From Bimastos eiseni (lineage: Eukaryota; Annelida; Clitellata; Crassiclitellata; Lumbricidae): a stretch of 64,000 nt of DNA. A model generated the notes under the pieces. It saw only the letters and a list, made by a program, of their open reading frames with translations, was not told where the DNA came from and did not search any database. Of the stretch, positions 11,935 to 23,423 are shown in pieces (the stretch's first letter is position 1; each line of letters begins with the position of its first letter). The position numbers and the translations under genes are program-made. Location of the stretch: NCBI GenBank assembly GCA_959347315.1, contig OY365817.1:312501-376500 (forward strand). The letters are read 5' to 3'.

Positions 11935-12865
11935 GTTAGTGAATCATTCTTTTGATGTTAAAAAAAGTGCATGATAACGGGTGTTGGGGATTATGTGACG
12001 CCATCGCCATTTAGAGCCTACTTTGAGGTGTTCGTCATTGGTCCTAATTATATTTTGTGGACGCGATGCACGCCATGGATGCGATGCAATGATATTATTA
12101 TCCATTGACCAATTTGAAAATAATCATGGCGTCGGTAATAAAACAAAAAAAACTTGGCATGGTTGATTTTATTCAGAGTAACGTCTGAACAACGGACCAT
12201 AACAAATATTATCGCAAATTAGAACATTACCAGGTTCAATAATATTAAACAGCAATAACAATGACGCTAATGCGAGTTTATCACCAAAATTATACAGTCG
12301 CTAGTTCCTATAACCATTTAAAATAAATGAGTTTGCGTGTATTAAAGCAGAAATGAGCATGTATCCACCAACTTTATTCTGGCGCCTTTTTGCGTCTGAC
12401 AGAGTAGGCATTGTTGAGGTGCACACGATTGGGTAATTTATTTAGAAAATTGTTGGTAGTAACAGATTTCATGACTGAGCTAGGATAATCAGAGACAAAC
12501 AGTCATTATTTGTTGCTGAAGTGACATTAGGTGTCTGCGTTGAAAACAGAGCATTGAATAATGGACATGAAATTATATCGAATGACTGGCTATGTGCAAG
12601 TGATCAATGTTACGGAATGTTGCCCCGCTTAGAAATCATGACCGATCAAAGTCTATACTCATATAATGCAAACGGTGATTAAAAAGTCGATAGGTTACAA
12701 CAGATAAACACGATGTTGTTGAAATTGAGTGATACGGATCTCTGATGGTGTCTAACGTGGGCGGTTACATGTTTTGCAATAACTATAGTCAAAACTTTTA
12801 TTTGCTATTATATTGACGCCACACTGATCAAAGTGTAGATGAATAGATATTTAATAGGCTTGCAG

Positions 12866-12918
12866 TTACCGGGTTACCTCTGATGTTGTCGATTCCTATA
12901 ATGTCTTACACTGCTTTG
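12866..12918 (+). pseudogene. isolated SLC5 exon 4 copy with 15-nt deletion
   Basis: After ttgcag it reads (V)TGLPLMLSIPIM, then SYTAL, before gtacat. Relative to exon 4 exactly 15 nt (five codons in the helix) are missing, so the frame is kept. Confidence 0.82.
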
Positions 12919-13024
12919 GTACATGTAAACGCATCGTTCCATAATTAGTGCAAACCATGCATTTGGGTGGAAAAATCATCTATCAATTTATAGAAGAGAT
13001 AATCACATTTCCTTCACAAAAACC

Positions 13025-13646
13025 ATGTTGCAATAATTGATAATAATTCTGCCACTGCTCTTCATTATGCGGTATGGTGGTCGACTGGCCCTTAACGCTC
13101 AGTGTGCGGGTTCGACCCTCGTCCGAGAAGTCACAATGTAGGGACCTAGAGCATGTCCTTCGCACACAAAAAATTGCTCTGCATTACCACTGCAGTCGAG
13201 GCGTGTGTGCTCTTCTGAACAAAAATTGTTGGAAGAAGGGCAGTGTCAAATTAAAGTTGAATTGTGTTGTATAATCAACAACACGTGACTTTATGGTTGC
13301 AACTGAACTCGTAGATCTTGTTGGTTTTCAATGGCATGTTGCAATAATTGATAATAATTCTGCCACTGCTCTTCATTATGCGGTATGGTGGTCGACTGGC
13401 CCTTAACGCTCAGTGTGCGGGTTCGACCCTCGTCCTAGAAGTCACAATGTAGGGACCTAGAGCATGTCCTTCGCACACACGAAATTGCTCTGCATTACCA
13501 CTGCAGTCGAGGCGTGTGTGCTCTTCTGAACAAAAATTGTTGGAAGAAGGGTAGTGTCAAATTAAAGTTGAATTGTGTTGTATAATCAACAACACGTGAC
13601 TTTATGGTTGCAACTGAACTCGTAGATCTTGTTGGTTTTCAATGGC
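13025..13646 (+). repeat. tandem duplication of a 311-bp unit containing a tRNA-headed SINE
   Basis: Units 13025-13335 and 13336-13646 differ at only a few positions. Each contains a tRNA-like head with B box GGTTCGACCC and a body like GGGACCTAGAGCATGTCCTT...AATTGCTC, typical of tRNA-derived SINEs. Related segments at about 16.0 and 18.8 kb lack the SINE. Confidence 0.83.
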
Positions 13647-13949
13647 GTCAGGAATCATTTTATCATTGAGACCACGAAAGTTTCTGGTGCAATGTCAAAT
13701 GGATCATCGTCATTGGGACCAATCGAGAACAAGTGTCATGCACGGATGAATCATCGTAAATATGACGAAGTTTCTTCGTTCATAAAACTCTTAGCTCTTT
13801 ATTTGGAAAGTAGTCGTCAACTGAACATCGCCTGAGACTATGGGACCTAGATCCTATTTAGCTATCGAGCAGTTATTGAAAGATCGCTGCATATAGTGGA
13901 ATGGATCGGATGCAACTACGTGGTATTGGATTGACTTGAACTTAGAGTG

Positions 13950-14820
13950 TGTCGCGGGTTTGACTCTCGCCACCACTCCTTCTTCTTGATGACGAGAATA
14001 CCCGCTGGTTCTTTCCTCTAGCACCAAGCTCAGCAACACGACACACTTGATGGTTTTAATATGTATATTTAATTATATATACACACACCCCTCATCCTAT
14101 CTACACTTACTAGAGCTTTTAGTGTCGTTTTAGAAATGTTTCCTTGGTTTACGTTGGAGACGAGATTCCCAACTACGTTGATTACCCTTGTCGTCAGAAC
14201 GACCTAGCGTCTCCCCCAGTTCAGAAACAAGTCCCGTTCCTTTCCTTGCTACGCTATATCAATCCTTCTAGAGGCGATTTCCTTCGCCATCCCAAACGCA
14301 AAACTCGTATCTCTATTGATTGGACGACAGGTCACCTGCAGAAACCATTACTAAACCCCGGTTGGTTGGGTCTTGGCGTCCCTAGCGTAACTTGAGGTCC
14401 CTAGGGGCGTCCAGTTACTGCTTTACTAGCGGCTGTTATGACTGGGCCTTATTAGTGTCATTGAATTCCATTACTACAGTTATAGCGCCTAACAGATTGC
14501 GCCGTTCGTATCGGAATTGTCCCTTATTCATGATCCGTGTCAACGGGCCTGTTCAAACCAGATTTTCAGCTGGTTCAAGAATTTCTTGTCCATGGGTCTC
14601 AGAGGAAGTAGGGGCAGGTGCCTCTAGCGTCTGCCTCGAGGTGTCGTGTTTCGTTGCTTAATACTCCGTTGCTATTTGCATATTTCTGGCCGTCTGTATT
14701 GAGGCCGTCTGCCTCCGGCGAAACCCATTGAGGTCTCCTTTCTCAGGTTTCAGGCAGACACCTTCAACCGTAGTCGATGACTTTTATATAGCGCCATCGT
14801 CCAGAGTGTCGCGCGTGACA
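13950..14820 (+). mobile_element. solo LTR, copy 1 (871 bp)
   Basis: Starts TGTCGCGGG and ends CGCGTGACA, flanked by the 5-bp near-duplicates gagtg (13945-13949) and gaatg (14821-14825). The uninterrupted target is seen in the two other copies of the host segment. Homologous over most of its length to 25407-26172. No internal retrovirus-like coding region is attached. Confidence 0.8.
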
Positions 14821-14959
14821 GAATGAGTATGCTGGATTTTTATGAACTCATTTCTAGTGATGGACGAAGTCTGAACTGTCACTTTTTTAGTGGCATTGAT
14901 CGTACGCTGTACGTTCATTTCTCAAGGAAAATAGCATCAACACTTGACTTAATACATTC

Positions 14960-15050
14960 CTTTCCCCGTCTCTCTTTCTTTCTTTCTCTCTGTCTCTCTG
15001 CCTCTGTGTCTGTCTCTGTATCTGCCTGTCTGTCTGTCTCTCTTACTCTG

Positions 15051-15105
<55 letters not shown>

Positions 15106-15106
15106 G
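14960..15106 (+). repeat. CT-rich then TA-rich microsatellite
   Basis: (TCTC/TCTG)n followed by (TA)n and TATG runs. It occupies the same position as the CT arrays at 17.46 and 19.38 kb in the other copies of the segment. Confidence 0.85.
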
Positions 15107-15244
15107 TGTTTGTGTTTTTATATATAAAATAATATATATCATTCTTTCTCTCGTTTATCTAACCTGTCATCGGATTTCAAAATTGTGACTTCACACGAGT
15201 AGCTAGGCTATTGTTTTTATTTTTATTACTAGTATTAATCCTGG

Positions 15245-15875
15245 TACGTGACGTTTTGGCGCAGCCATTTTGGCACAGCTGTTTTGGCGCAGCCGTTTTG
15301 GCACAGGACGTTTTGGCGCAGATCTCTGATACAATAATAGTGTATATTATTTATTATATAAATATATTATATGGCAATCTACACTTTAGTGTTATAAATT
15401 ATTCCACATGGCAAATCAGGTTAAGTCTCGGAAGCGTCGATAGTAGAAGATGGATCGGTGAAGCGAATCTTTGTTAACTAGACGGCGGATTAATGAAAAG
15501 GATACTGTTAAACTGGAAGCTGGATTGACACAAAGAATTGTGCTTAAATGGAAGCTGAATTAATGAAAAGGATACTGTTAAACTGGAAGCCGGATTGATG
15601 AAACGTAATGCCTTTTAATTGGAAGAGAGATTGGTAAAAAGAGTGTGACTGAAAGGTTCCACGACGAGTAAGAATTCTTATATCCATCCCGCTTCTATTT
15701 AAGCATAATTGTTTTCATCATTCCAGTTCCCAGTTTAGCATAAAATTATCATCACTCAATGCTTCGTGTTACATGATATATTGTACCAGTTATCTGCGCC
15801 AAAACGTCCTGCTCCAAAACGGCGCTGCGCCCAAACGTCCTGCGCCAAAACGACGGCGCCAAAACGTCCAGCTCC
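15245..15875 (+). mobile_element. non-autonomous element with tandem-unit TIRs (GACGTTTTGGCGCAG type)
   Basis: The left end (15245-15322) is about five copies of a ~15-bp unit around GTTTTGGCGCAG. The right end (15794-15875) is the same in inverted orientation (CTGCGCCAAAACGTC). Inverted similarity continues inward (gcagatctctgatacaata against its complement). The interior has ~36-bp tandem units around aaactggaagctggattgat (15.49-15.65 kb). No coding capacity. Confidence 0.8.
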
Positions 15876-15899
15876 ATATTTATCCAGACTATTATCATC

Positions 15900-18060
15900 A
15901 CGAGCATTTTTAACGCCCGCATTGCAGTCATGGTTGGTGACGAGCTGTTAGATGTCCATTTGTTTGAAGGTAAATGAGGAGAAATAGTGAATATTGCAGT
16001 CAACCAATGACGCCACAAAAACCAAGTCACAATAAGTCATTAGAATAAAAAATTATGCAACTCCTCTTCATTATCAAAAACACACGACTTTGTGATTGCA
16101 TTTGAACTCGTAGATCGTGTTAGTTTGTCATTGGACACATGAATTGTGACCAACAAGAAGTTTAGTTCAGGGTCAAATGCATCGTTTAATGGTTTAAGCA
16201 ATGAAACTTAATATAGCGCCTTTTCAAAAAATCTATCTGAAAGCATGCAGATTTAATGTTGATTATGATGTGTTTATTGAACTTGATTCATTCTTGGTAT
16301 TACTACATTTCTAAAAAAATACAAACTAAAAACATTGTCTTATTCTTCTAGTCGTTAGCTATATTTTAAGCATGATAAAATTTCGCGTGATTAATAATAT
16401 AAGTAGGTGATGATGAAGGATCGCGTGATTAATAAACGTCAGTAACTGTAACTGACCTCTTTCCAAAGTTCAGATGCACACAGACGACCATGCGACCGAT
16501 CATCGAAGGCGCTGAGCGATTTTTAGCGCTTTCAAGTTGGCTGCAGAAATACGAGCCTCGTGTTTATGAGTTTATTTTTGTTACACGATGGTCCGTCCTC
16601 CTCAAACTCTGAAGTTTTCCATTTTCCTTCTAGTCGACGACGTTCCTTCTTTGCATGGGATGCTTCAAATGAGAGCCATCTCTATCCAGTGATAAGTTTT
16701 GACGGTCGTCTCTAGCAAGTCTGAATCGGAGCGATTTTTTTCAAGGTCAGTGACATTGTTGTTTTCAATTATTTCGCAAAATCATTTCCACTGTTTGCAG
16801 TAGCAGGGAACAGGTCAACTAGCAAGTAACTGAACGTTAATAGGTCTATTTCTCTGATGTTTCGGAATGCGGGACGCACTAGTTGGCGGTGATAGAAAGT
16901 CATTATTTTACAAAGTATGAGCTTGTGGTCCTATTAAAACCAGCATCACTCACGTGCGTATCGTAGACTGTTGTACGATCATCGGCAACTAGAACGTCTA
17001 AAATGGTCATGGCCAAACGAATCATCATTAATTAATGAGATCACTAAGAGTTTTGTTAAGGGTCAAATGAATCATCTCCGTTGAGACCAGTCGAAAAAAG
17101 TTTCATGCACGAATGAATCATCGCCAATGTGACCACGCTTGTCATTCGTACAACGTTAAGTCCATTATCTGGAAAGTATTCGGCGACGGAACATCGGCTG
17201 AGACATCTTGGTCATTGATTCAATTGAGCCATCGACCGATTATAATCATCGAAGAATTGCTTCATAGTGGAATAGATCTGATTCGAGTCACTTCGACCAG
17301 TTTCAAATCATTTGATAAGATTGGGCTGAATTGAGAGTGAGTAAGAATACTGCATTACATTTGACTCATTTCTAATTACGGATCTCATGTCTCGCATTAA
17401 TCTTATGCAGCACGTTCATTTCTCAAGGAAAAACGCGTCAACAACGCCCTTCCTAATTCTCTGTGTCTCTATCTGTCCGTCTGTCTGTCTGTCTTATTGT
17501 CTGTCGGTCTCTCTCGCTCTCTCTGGCTCTCTCTGTTTCTCTGTCTCTTTCTTTATTCTGCCACTCATTCACTCTAGGCTGCCTTTCTCTATATTATCGG
17601 ATTGATCTTCTGAATATGGAGCAGCAATCAATCCAGTTCAGGGCCTGTCTTCAACTTAACACGCACTGCATTGTTGTCCATTCAACCAAATCCTCTGTAC
17701 AATTAAGAGTAGATATTGCACTTGGTCAATGGTCGACGTTACTTCTGCTGTGACTCGCACCAAAATAGCGTTGGTCCAGTCTGCTAGTTTGAGGGTCAAT
17801 GAAACGTCAAGCACAGGGAACTAACTTACTCACGAGCGCTTGGCGAGACACAGGCTTTTATCTGACCTAAATTTGGATTTCAAGCTGGCCTATCCAGCTT
17901 TTTATTATAATGTCACTTAAACCGATGGCTAATGAGTAAGATTTGAATCAGCCGTACGTAACTTGTGTGGTTAGATCAGTCAGCCTGTAACGTTCAGTGA
18001 GTGCTGAGTGAGCGGGTAGTCAATGTGTTGGGACCTTGAGCAATTGAGTAATGTATTTCG
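15900..18060 (+). repeat. triplicated segment, copy 2
   Basis: Aligned blocks include cacacgactttgtgattgca, ccattatctggaaagtattc, catcgaccgattataatcat, gttcatttctcaaggaaaa and aggctgcctttctc. It is interrupted by a minus-strand LINE piece at 16590-16905 and contains a CT array at 17455-17560. Confidence 0.75.
16590..16905 (-). mobile_element. LINE EN-RT linker fragment
   Basis: The minus strand reads VRPAFRNIREIDLLTFSYLL and then NDFAK, matching 44470-44770 on the plus strand over about 300 bp. The pattern RNIREID...ML is the linker between endonuclease and RT in L2/CR1-like LINEs. Confidence 0.72.
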
Positions 18061-18202
18061 CCGCAACATCTATTTTAAAATTATCTATCTTCCATGTAAA
18101 CTTTTATTCGATGCTATCTGAACAGATTTCTTAGGACATTCATTAGTATGGACGTTGTCATCTAAGTAGAGTAAAGGTAAAAATCCATTTAATAGGTGTA
18201 AA

Positions 18203-18344
18203 TGTAGATTAAAATGCTGGCTCACACATCAGATCGACTCCGTTACGATTGTTGATCGAACTCTTGCCCTTATTGTAGATTAAAATGCTGGCTCACACAT
18301 CAGATCGACTCCGTTACGATTGTTGATTGAACCCTTGCCCTTAT
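18203..18344 (+). repeat. 71-bp tandem duplication
   Basis: Two adjacent 71-bp copies beginning TGTAGATTAAAATGCTGGCT, differing at about two positions. Confidence 0.9.
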
Positions 18345-18623
18345 GCTGGTAAAGCTGTCTTCTCGCGATGTAATCCAAGGCGGCAGGTGTTATAGGATTT
18401 CCCATTATCTTGAATTCGTTCAATTTGCACAGGTCCGAAGTTTATGAAATCATAATATACGACGTCAATGGTTTTTGAACTTCTGAATCATTTATGCCAT
18501 TGTGATTGTCACTTTTGTCTGCTGTAATAATTCATTAATCTACTAAATGCCTTTAATGCTTGGATTAGTATAAGCAAAATCAATAAGTTGACAATTTGTC
18601 TCTATGATATTTAAATCAAGGTG

Positions 18624-18706
18624 CAATCGTCATTTTAAATGGCCGGACTACTTGATTCTGGTCAATTTTCTGGTCATCTCGTTGGCCATTGGTCTGTATC
18701 ATTCAT
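18624..18706 (+). pseudogene. truncated SLC5 exon 1 copy
   Basis: The stretch from TGGCCGGACTACTTGATTCT through TGTATCATTCA matches exon 1 (23103-23171) with only about three differences. It lacks the start codon and has a one-base length change before the match. Similarity stops abruptly after the TM1 codons. Confidence 0.85.
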
Positions 18707-18711
18707 TATTG

Positions 18712-20340
18712 TCGGCATTTTTAGCGCGCGTGTTTGATGAAGAAATCCAACTGTTTGTAGGCAATTGACGTGACGTACAAGTGTTGAGGTCCTCTTTAAT
18801 AATTCACAAGGCGTCACCCGATGACGCTACAGAAACCAAATAATTCTGCCCGCGTTCTGTATTTGTCATTGAACTCGTGGAACTAGTTACAATGTAGTTC
18901 ATGGTCACACGAACCTTCATTAATGAAACCAATAAGAGCTCTGGTCAGGGTCATCAAATATGTACTCACTGCCAATGTGACCACGCTGTGTCATTCGTAC
19001 AACGTTAAGTCCATTATCTAGAAAGTATTCGGTGACGGAACATCGGCTTGGTAATTGATCCAATTGAGCCATCGACCGATTATAATTATCGAAGGATTGC
19101 TTCATAGTGGAATAGATCTGATTCGACTCACTTCGACCATATTCTTATGCATTGGATAAGATTGAGCTGAAGTGAAAGTGAGTAAGTATGCTGCATTTAA
19201 TTGGACTCATTTATAATTACGGGCGAACTCTGAACTGCCACAAGAAGACTATCGATGATTTTATGCAGAATGGCCTACGTCCATTTTTCAAGGAATAAAG
19301 CATGAACAAATGGCGTCGTAATTACATTCCTTTAACTCTTTCTCGACCTCATTATCTATTTATCTCCCTTCATCCTCTCTCCCTCTCTCTTTCTGTTTCT
19401 CTCTCTTTATCTATCTCTGTCTATCTCTTTGTCTCTCTGTTTCTAAAGATTGCTGTTGCTTTTACTTTTCAGCTAATGACTGATCTTTATAATTACCACA
19501 CATCCACCTTAGGCTGTCTCTCTGTATTATCGGTTTGATTGTCTGGATATGAGGCAATAGTTAATACAGTTCATAGGCTGTCTTAAAGTTTACACCTACT
19601 GCATTTTTGACCAGTTGATCAGTCTCTTTTATAATTAAGAGAAGATATTGCATTTGGTCAATGGTCACCGTGACTCCAGCTGTGATTCGCATCAAAACAG
19701 CGTTTGCCCAGACTGCTGGTTGAGACCTTTGGAAGTTAATGCTTCAATAAGTTACTTTCGTCAAATCGTTTCTGTCATTCTAATATTTTCTCACAACTCA
19801 TCTCCTTCAACCAGTCATGATTTGGGCTTAACCGCAATCGTAATCGAAAACCTAGAAAGCGCCAATGGAAAGCCAAGCGTGGGACACCAGCTGAGTGAGA
19901 CACAAGCGTTTGTCTATTCTATCCTGTCATCGAATTTAAAATTGGCTTCTGTAGGTTTTGATCATAATTCAACGTAAAGCGATGACTGATTATGTTTACG
20001 AAGTTATAGAAACTTTTAGATTTGACCAGATCATAAATAATTACTTTGCTGCGTTATACGATTATATGCTATTGAAAGAAGAAGGACTATAATTATGTTA
20101 CATGCTCCGCTCTTTCACGCTTCCCCTCGAGTGCGATAGGTCTTACATAATTATCTTGAAGCATGTGCGTATATTCCAACGTTGCATTATTAATTGTACA
20201 GTATGCTTCTTGAAATTAGTTCAAAACGTCTGCAAATTTAGCGTAGATCGTGGTTCACCTAATTATAGGAATTTTCCAAGTTTGATTACATTTCGGAAAA
20301 GTATAAACTAAAAATGCTGTTAATTTCTTCTGTTTTCGTT
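18712..20340 (+). repeat. triplicated segment, copy 3
   Basis: Blocks matching copy 2: ccattatctagaaagtattc, catcgaccgattataattat, a CT array at 19378-19450, aggctgtctctctgtattat and gcatttggtcaatggtc. It lies immediately after the truncated SLC5 exon 1 copy. Confidence 0.75.
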
Positions 20341-20357
20341 AGTGTTATGTTAAGTGT

Positions 20358-20840
20358 AGACATTCACCTATCCAGTTACTCATCATCATCCGTTCTTTCA
20401 CCTCTGATATCCTCGTCCGCAATCTTGGCATCACCTTGGATACTCATCTCTCTAATCACCTCTCCAGCTTCTCTCGCTTCTGTTTTATGCACATTCGTGA
20501 CTGTCGCCCCATTCGGCCATGCTCCACTTAAAAACTGCCTCCGTAATTGCTGCCTCCATTATCCACCCCAAACTCGATTACTGCAATTCCATTATCATCA
20601 ATCGTGATGTACCACAACTCAAACGTTCACAGCTCATCCTAAACGCACTAGCTAGAACACCCAATAACAATAACATCACTATAATTCTCAAATCACTCGA
20701 TTGGCTAAGCATCCTAGAGCGCATTAGCTTCAAGTCCTATCGCTAACACACAACTCCATGCAATGTTCTCATCCAAAATATCTTCTCGAATTCATCCCAC
20801 CCAGTCAAGCTGCTCTACCAGATCGTCTTCTTGTCCAGGG
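20358..20840 (+). mobile_element. CR1/L2-like LINE RT-thumb fragment
   Basis: The plus strand reads VRNLGITLDTHL and then HLKTASVIAASIIHPKLDYC and LKSLDWLSILERISFKSY, the usual order in the RT C-terminus. Frameshifts are present. It separates two parts of a repeat also seen at 16.3-16.5 kb. Confidence 0.83.
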
Positions 20841-21154
20841 GCGGCGATCCTGGGGGGTCGAGGGGAACGATCTGCCTCCTAAATTCCTTACTTTTTGGAT
20901 CTTGCTCCATCACTGCCTATCATCCAAAATCATCTGTCACAAGCTCCGCTATCTAGCAAACCCGGTCTTAAATGTAGGCATCAAATGCCGCCTGATTGTA
21001 AGTGATGAAGGGTCGCGTGATGAATAAACATCAGTAACTGTATTTCAAACTGCCCTCTTTCCAAAGTTCAGATGCACACAGACGATCATGCGATCGATCA
21101 TCGTTGTATGCGAAGGACTTTCTCAAGGTTCCTATACATTAACTGCCTTAGAGG

Positions 21155-21225
21155 AAAAGACTGGAACCCGGACTTTTCACGTTACAAGGCGAACGCTATG
21201 ACCAATCAGCCACACCCTATAGGAA
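21155..21225 (-). repeat. tRNA-derived SINE head
   Basis: The minus strand contains an A box-like GTGGCTGATTGGT and a B box-like GGTTCCAGTC with correct spacing. The acceptor stem cannot pair, so it is a SINE head and not a tRNA gene. Confidence 0.6.
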
Positions 21226-21559
21226 TTATGCATAGGTGGACTCATTTGCGTTGTTACGTTTGATATGCTACTAACAATTCTTGAGCCCGCTAAGTTTTAA
21301 GAGTATGGGATTTTAAATAGCAATAATTTAAGAATTCAATTTGACTGTCAGCGTAATATGGCCTCGGAAGTTATCCAGCAATCCAGACAATTTGGGAGTG
21401 CACCATACGTTGCACATATTTAGATTACATGACAGGAATTCGGTTTAAAGTAATAAGACAACATTAAAATAAATTTCTTCCTCCAAAGCCATTGCCCCCT
21501 TTGGAACAGGTGCAGTGGCTCTCATATTTTCTAGCAGTAAAATAACATAAGTTTCTAAT

Positions 21560-22256
21560 AGTTACGTTGAAGAGGAGAATTGTCACTATCAGCCCTTACT
21601 CAGAAGAGAACTGTCCTCTGTCAGTCCTTTCACAGTAGATGAGAACTGCCCTTGCCAGGCCGCCCTTCATCCGAAGAGGAGAACTGCGCCTGCCCCTGTC
21701 AGCCTTTCCTGAGAATAGGAAAACTGCCCCTCCCAGTACCAGCCCTTCCTCATAAGTGGTGAACTGCCATTGCCAGGCCTTCACCCGAAGAGGAGAACTG
21801 CCTCTGTCAAATCCTTCGTAAAGAGAGGAGAGATGCCCCTAGCAGCCTTTCCTCAGAAGAGGACAAGTGCCAGCTGCCGGCAATTGCTTAGAAAAGGAGA
21901 ATTGCCCCTGCCAGGCCTTTCTAAGAAGAGGAAAACTGCCCCGCCATTACCAGTCCTTCCTCAGATGAGATGAATTGCCATTGCCAGGCCTTACCCCAGA
22001 GAAGGAGAACTGCCTCTGTCAAATCCTTCGTAAAGAGAGGAGAGCTGCCCCTTGTAGCCTTTCCTCAGAAGAGGACAACTGCCCACTGCCCAGAAAAGGA
22101 GAATTGCCCCTGCCACGCCTTTCTAAGAAGAGGAGAACTGCCCCACCAACTCCTCCTCAGAAGAGGAGAACTGCCACTGCCAGTATTTCCCCGGAAGAGG
22201 GAACTGTTCCTTGCCAGCTCTTCCTCTGAAGGGCTGCTCACATTTCTCGGATGTCC
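21560..22256 (+). repeat. minisatellite around GAGGAGAACTGCCCCTGCCAG
   Basis: About twenty degenerate ~33-bp units ending in CCTTCCTCAGAAGAGG. A ~212-bp higher-order repeat is visible (21791 and 22003 begin near-identical ~170-bp blocks). The overlapping ORFs of 67-97 codons in several frames are products of the repeat. Confidence 0.88.
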
Positions 22257-22539
22257 CGCTTGACTCTGACAAATGATATTATCGCAAGTGATGTTGTTGT
22301 TGATTCATGCAAAATATTGAAGCTGCCTCTTCGCGTTTTGCTATACTTTTTGCTATTCCTTTACTGACATGACCGCTTTATTGATAATTAGCTGACAACG
22401 CGGACATGGATGTTTCGGTCTAAGCAAGAGTGCTGTTATTTTGTAAATCGATTGCTATTCAGGTAAATTTCGTTAGGAGTCTTATCAGGATTTTTGGTCG
22501 AGCTTATTATAAATATATAGCAAAAAGACTATAAGTAAA

Positions 22540-22830
22540 TAAGCAAATAAGTGAGTAAGTATGTACTTTATTGAACCGCTAATAAATGTGCTGCGGCCCT
22601 GCGGGCACATCATAATAATAATGAACAATCAAATAATCACAAAATAATCACATTGAGCAATTACCCAACAGACATCCTCGAAGTAGTTAGAGTAAAATAA
22701 TCAAAAGCAATGAACAGGAATTACAATAACTATAGGAATAGATTCATTTGTATAGCATTCGGGTAATAAAACCATATAAATGTTTAAAACGTGGAAATCA
22801 ATGGCTTGCAACTGAAACTTATCCTGAATG
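22540..22830 (-). mobile_element. possible 3' end of a retroelement
   Basis: The minus strand has GCCCGCAGGGCCGCAGCACA followed by a CAATAAAGTACATAC poly(A)-signal-like end and a short ttact tail. No coding part was recognised. The rest of 22.26-23.08 kb upstream of the SLC5 ATG shows nothing further. Confidence 0.4.
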
Positions 22831-23084
22831 TCGATCACGTTAGTTAGCGCGGTTTACCCCATTGATGCTTTTAAATTGAAGTTACAGTCACTGGGATTAT
22901 GTTAATATTATGTAGGCCTAATGGTCCAGAAATCATTTTTTTACTAATAAAAATTATTGGCTATCGAACGAGTAGGTGTAGCGTACTTCTTAAGGTGTGA
23001 GCTGTCAACATTTGCGCAGTTGCTGAGTGTAGCAAAGAATAAACTAATTAGTTAATTATTTATTTATCTTACGTAGAAATCAGA

Positions 23085-23423
23085 ATGGAGTCGTTATTGA
23101 AGTGGCCGGACTACTTGATTCTGGTCAGTTTTCTGGTCATCTCGCTGGCCATTGGTCTGTATCATTCACTGACTGGAGGCAGACAAAAGACGACAGCGGA
23201 ATTCATTCTGGCTGACCGACGTCTTCAAGTCCTTCCCACAGCCATTTCATTGCTCGTCTCAAACAACTCAGCCATTTTGGTGCTTGGAATTACTGCGGAG
23301 ATGTACAGTTACGGAATTCAGCTGGTAATTTTCGGAGGACTCGCCTTTATTTTCAGTGCAACTCTTATCGAGAGGATAATCGTTCCGTGGCTCTATCCTC
23401 TACAATTAGTCAGTGTAAACGAG
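23085..23423 (+). CDS. SLC5 gene exon 1 (residues 1-113)
   Basis: Starts MESLLKWPDYLI, then hydrophobic TM1 (LVSFLVISLAIGLYHSL), the loop TGGRQKTTAEF and TM2 from TAISLLVSNNSAILVLG. The donor is GAG|gtaagt. Vertebrate SMCT-type members have a comparable SLTASFMSAVTVLG segment, so the paired Asn in SNNS is a notable change in the unwound TM1/TM2 region. The sequence just before the ATG (cttacgtag) could be a 3' splice site for a non-coding first exon. Confidence 0.93.

Larger units (their letters stand above)
12990..15190 (+). repeat. triplicated segment, copy 1
   Basis: Shares ordered blocks with copies 2 and 3 (cgtgactttatggttgcaac..., tgcacggatgaatcatcgta..., atagtggaatggatcgg..., gttcatttctcaagg before a CT-rich array). 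Expanded by the SINE duplication and by the solo LTR. Confidence 0.75.

Noticed and set aside
21155..21225. Functional tRNA gene (minus strand)
   Set aside because: A and B boxes are present, but no acceptor stem pairs; best read as a SINE head.
21560..22263. CRISPR-like spaced repeats or a repetitive protein gene
   Set aside because: Units are contiguous and degenerate without unique spacers, the context is eukaryotic, and ORFs stay open in several frames at once.
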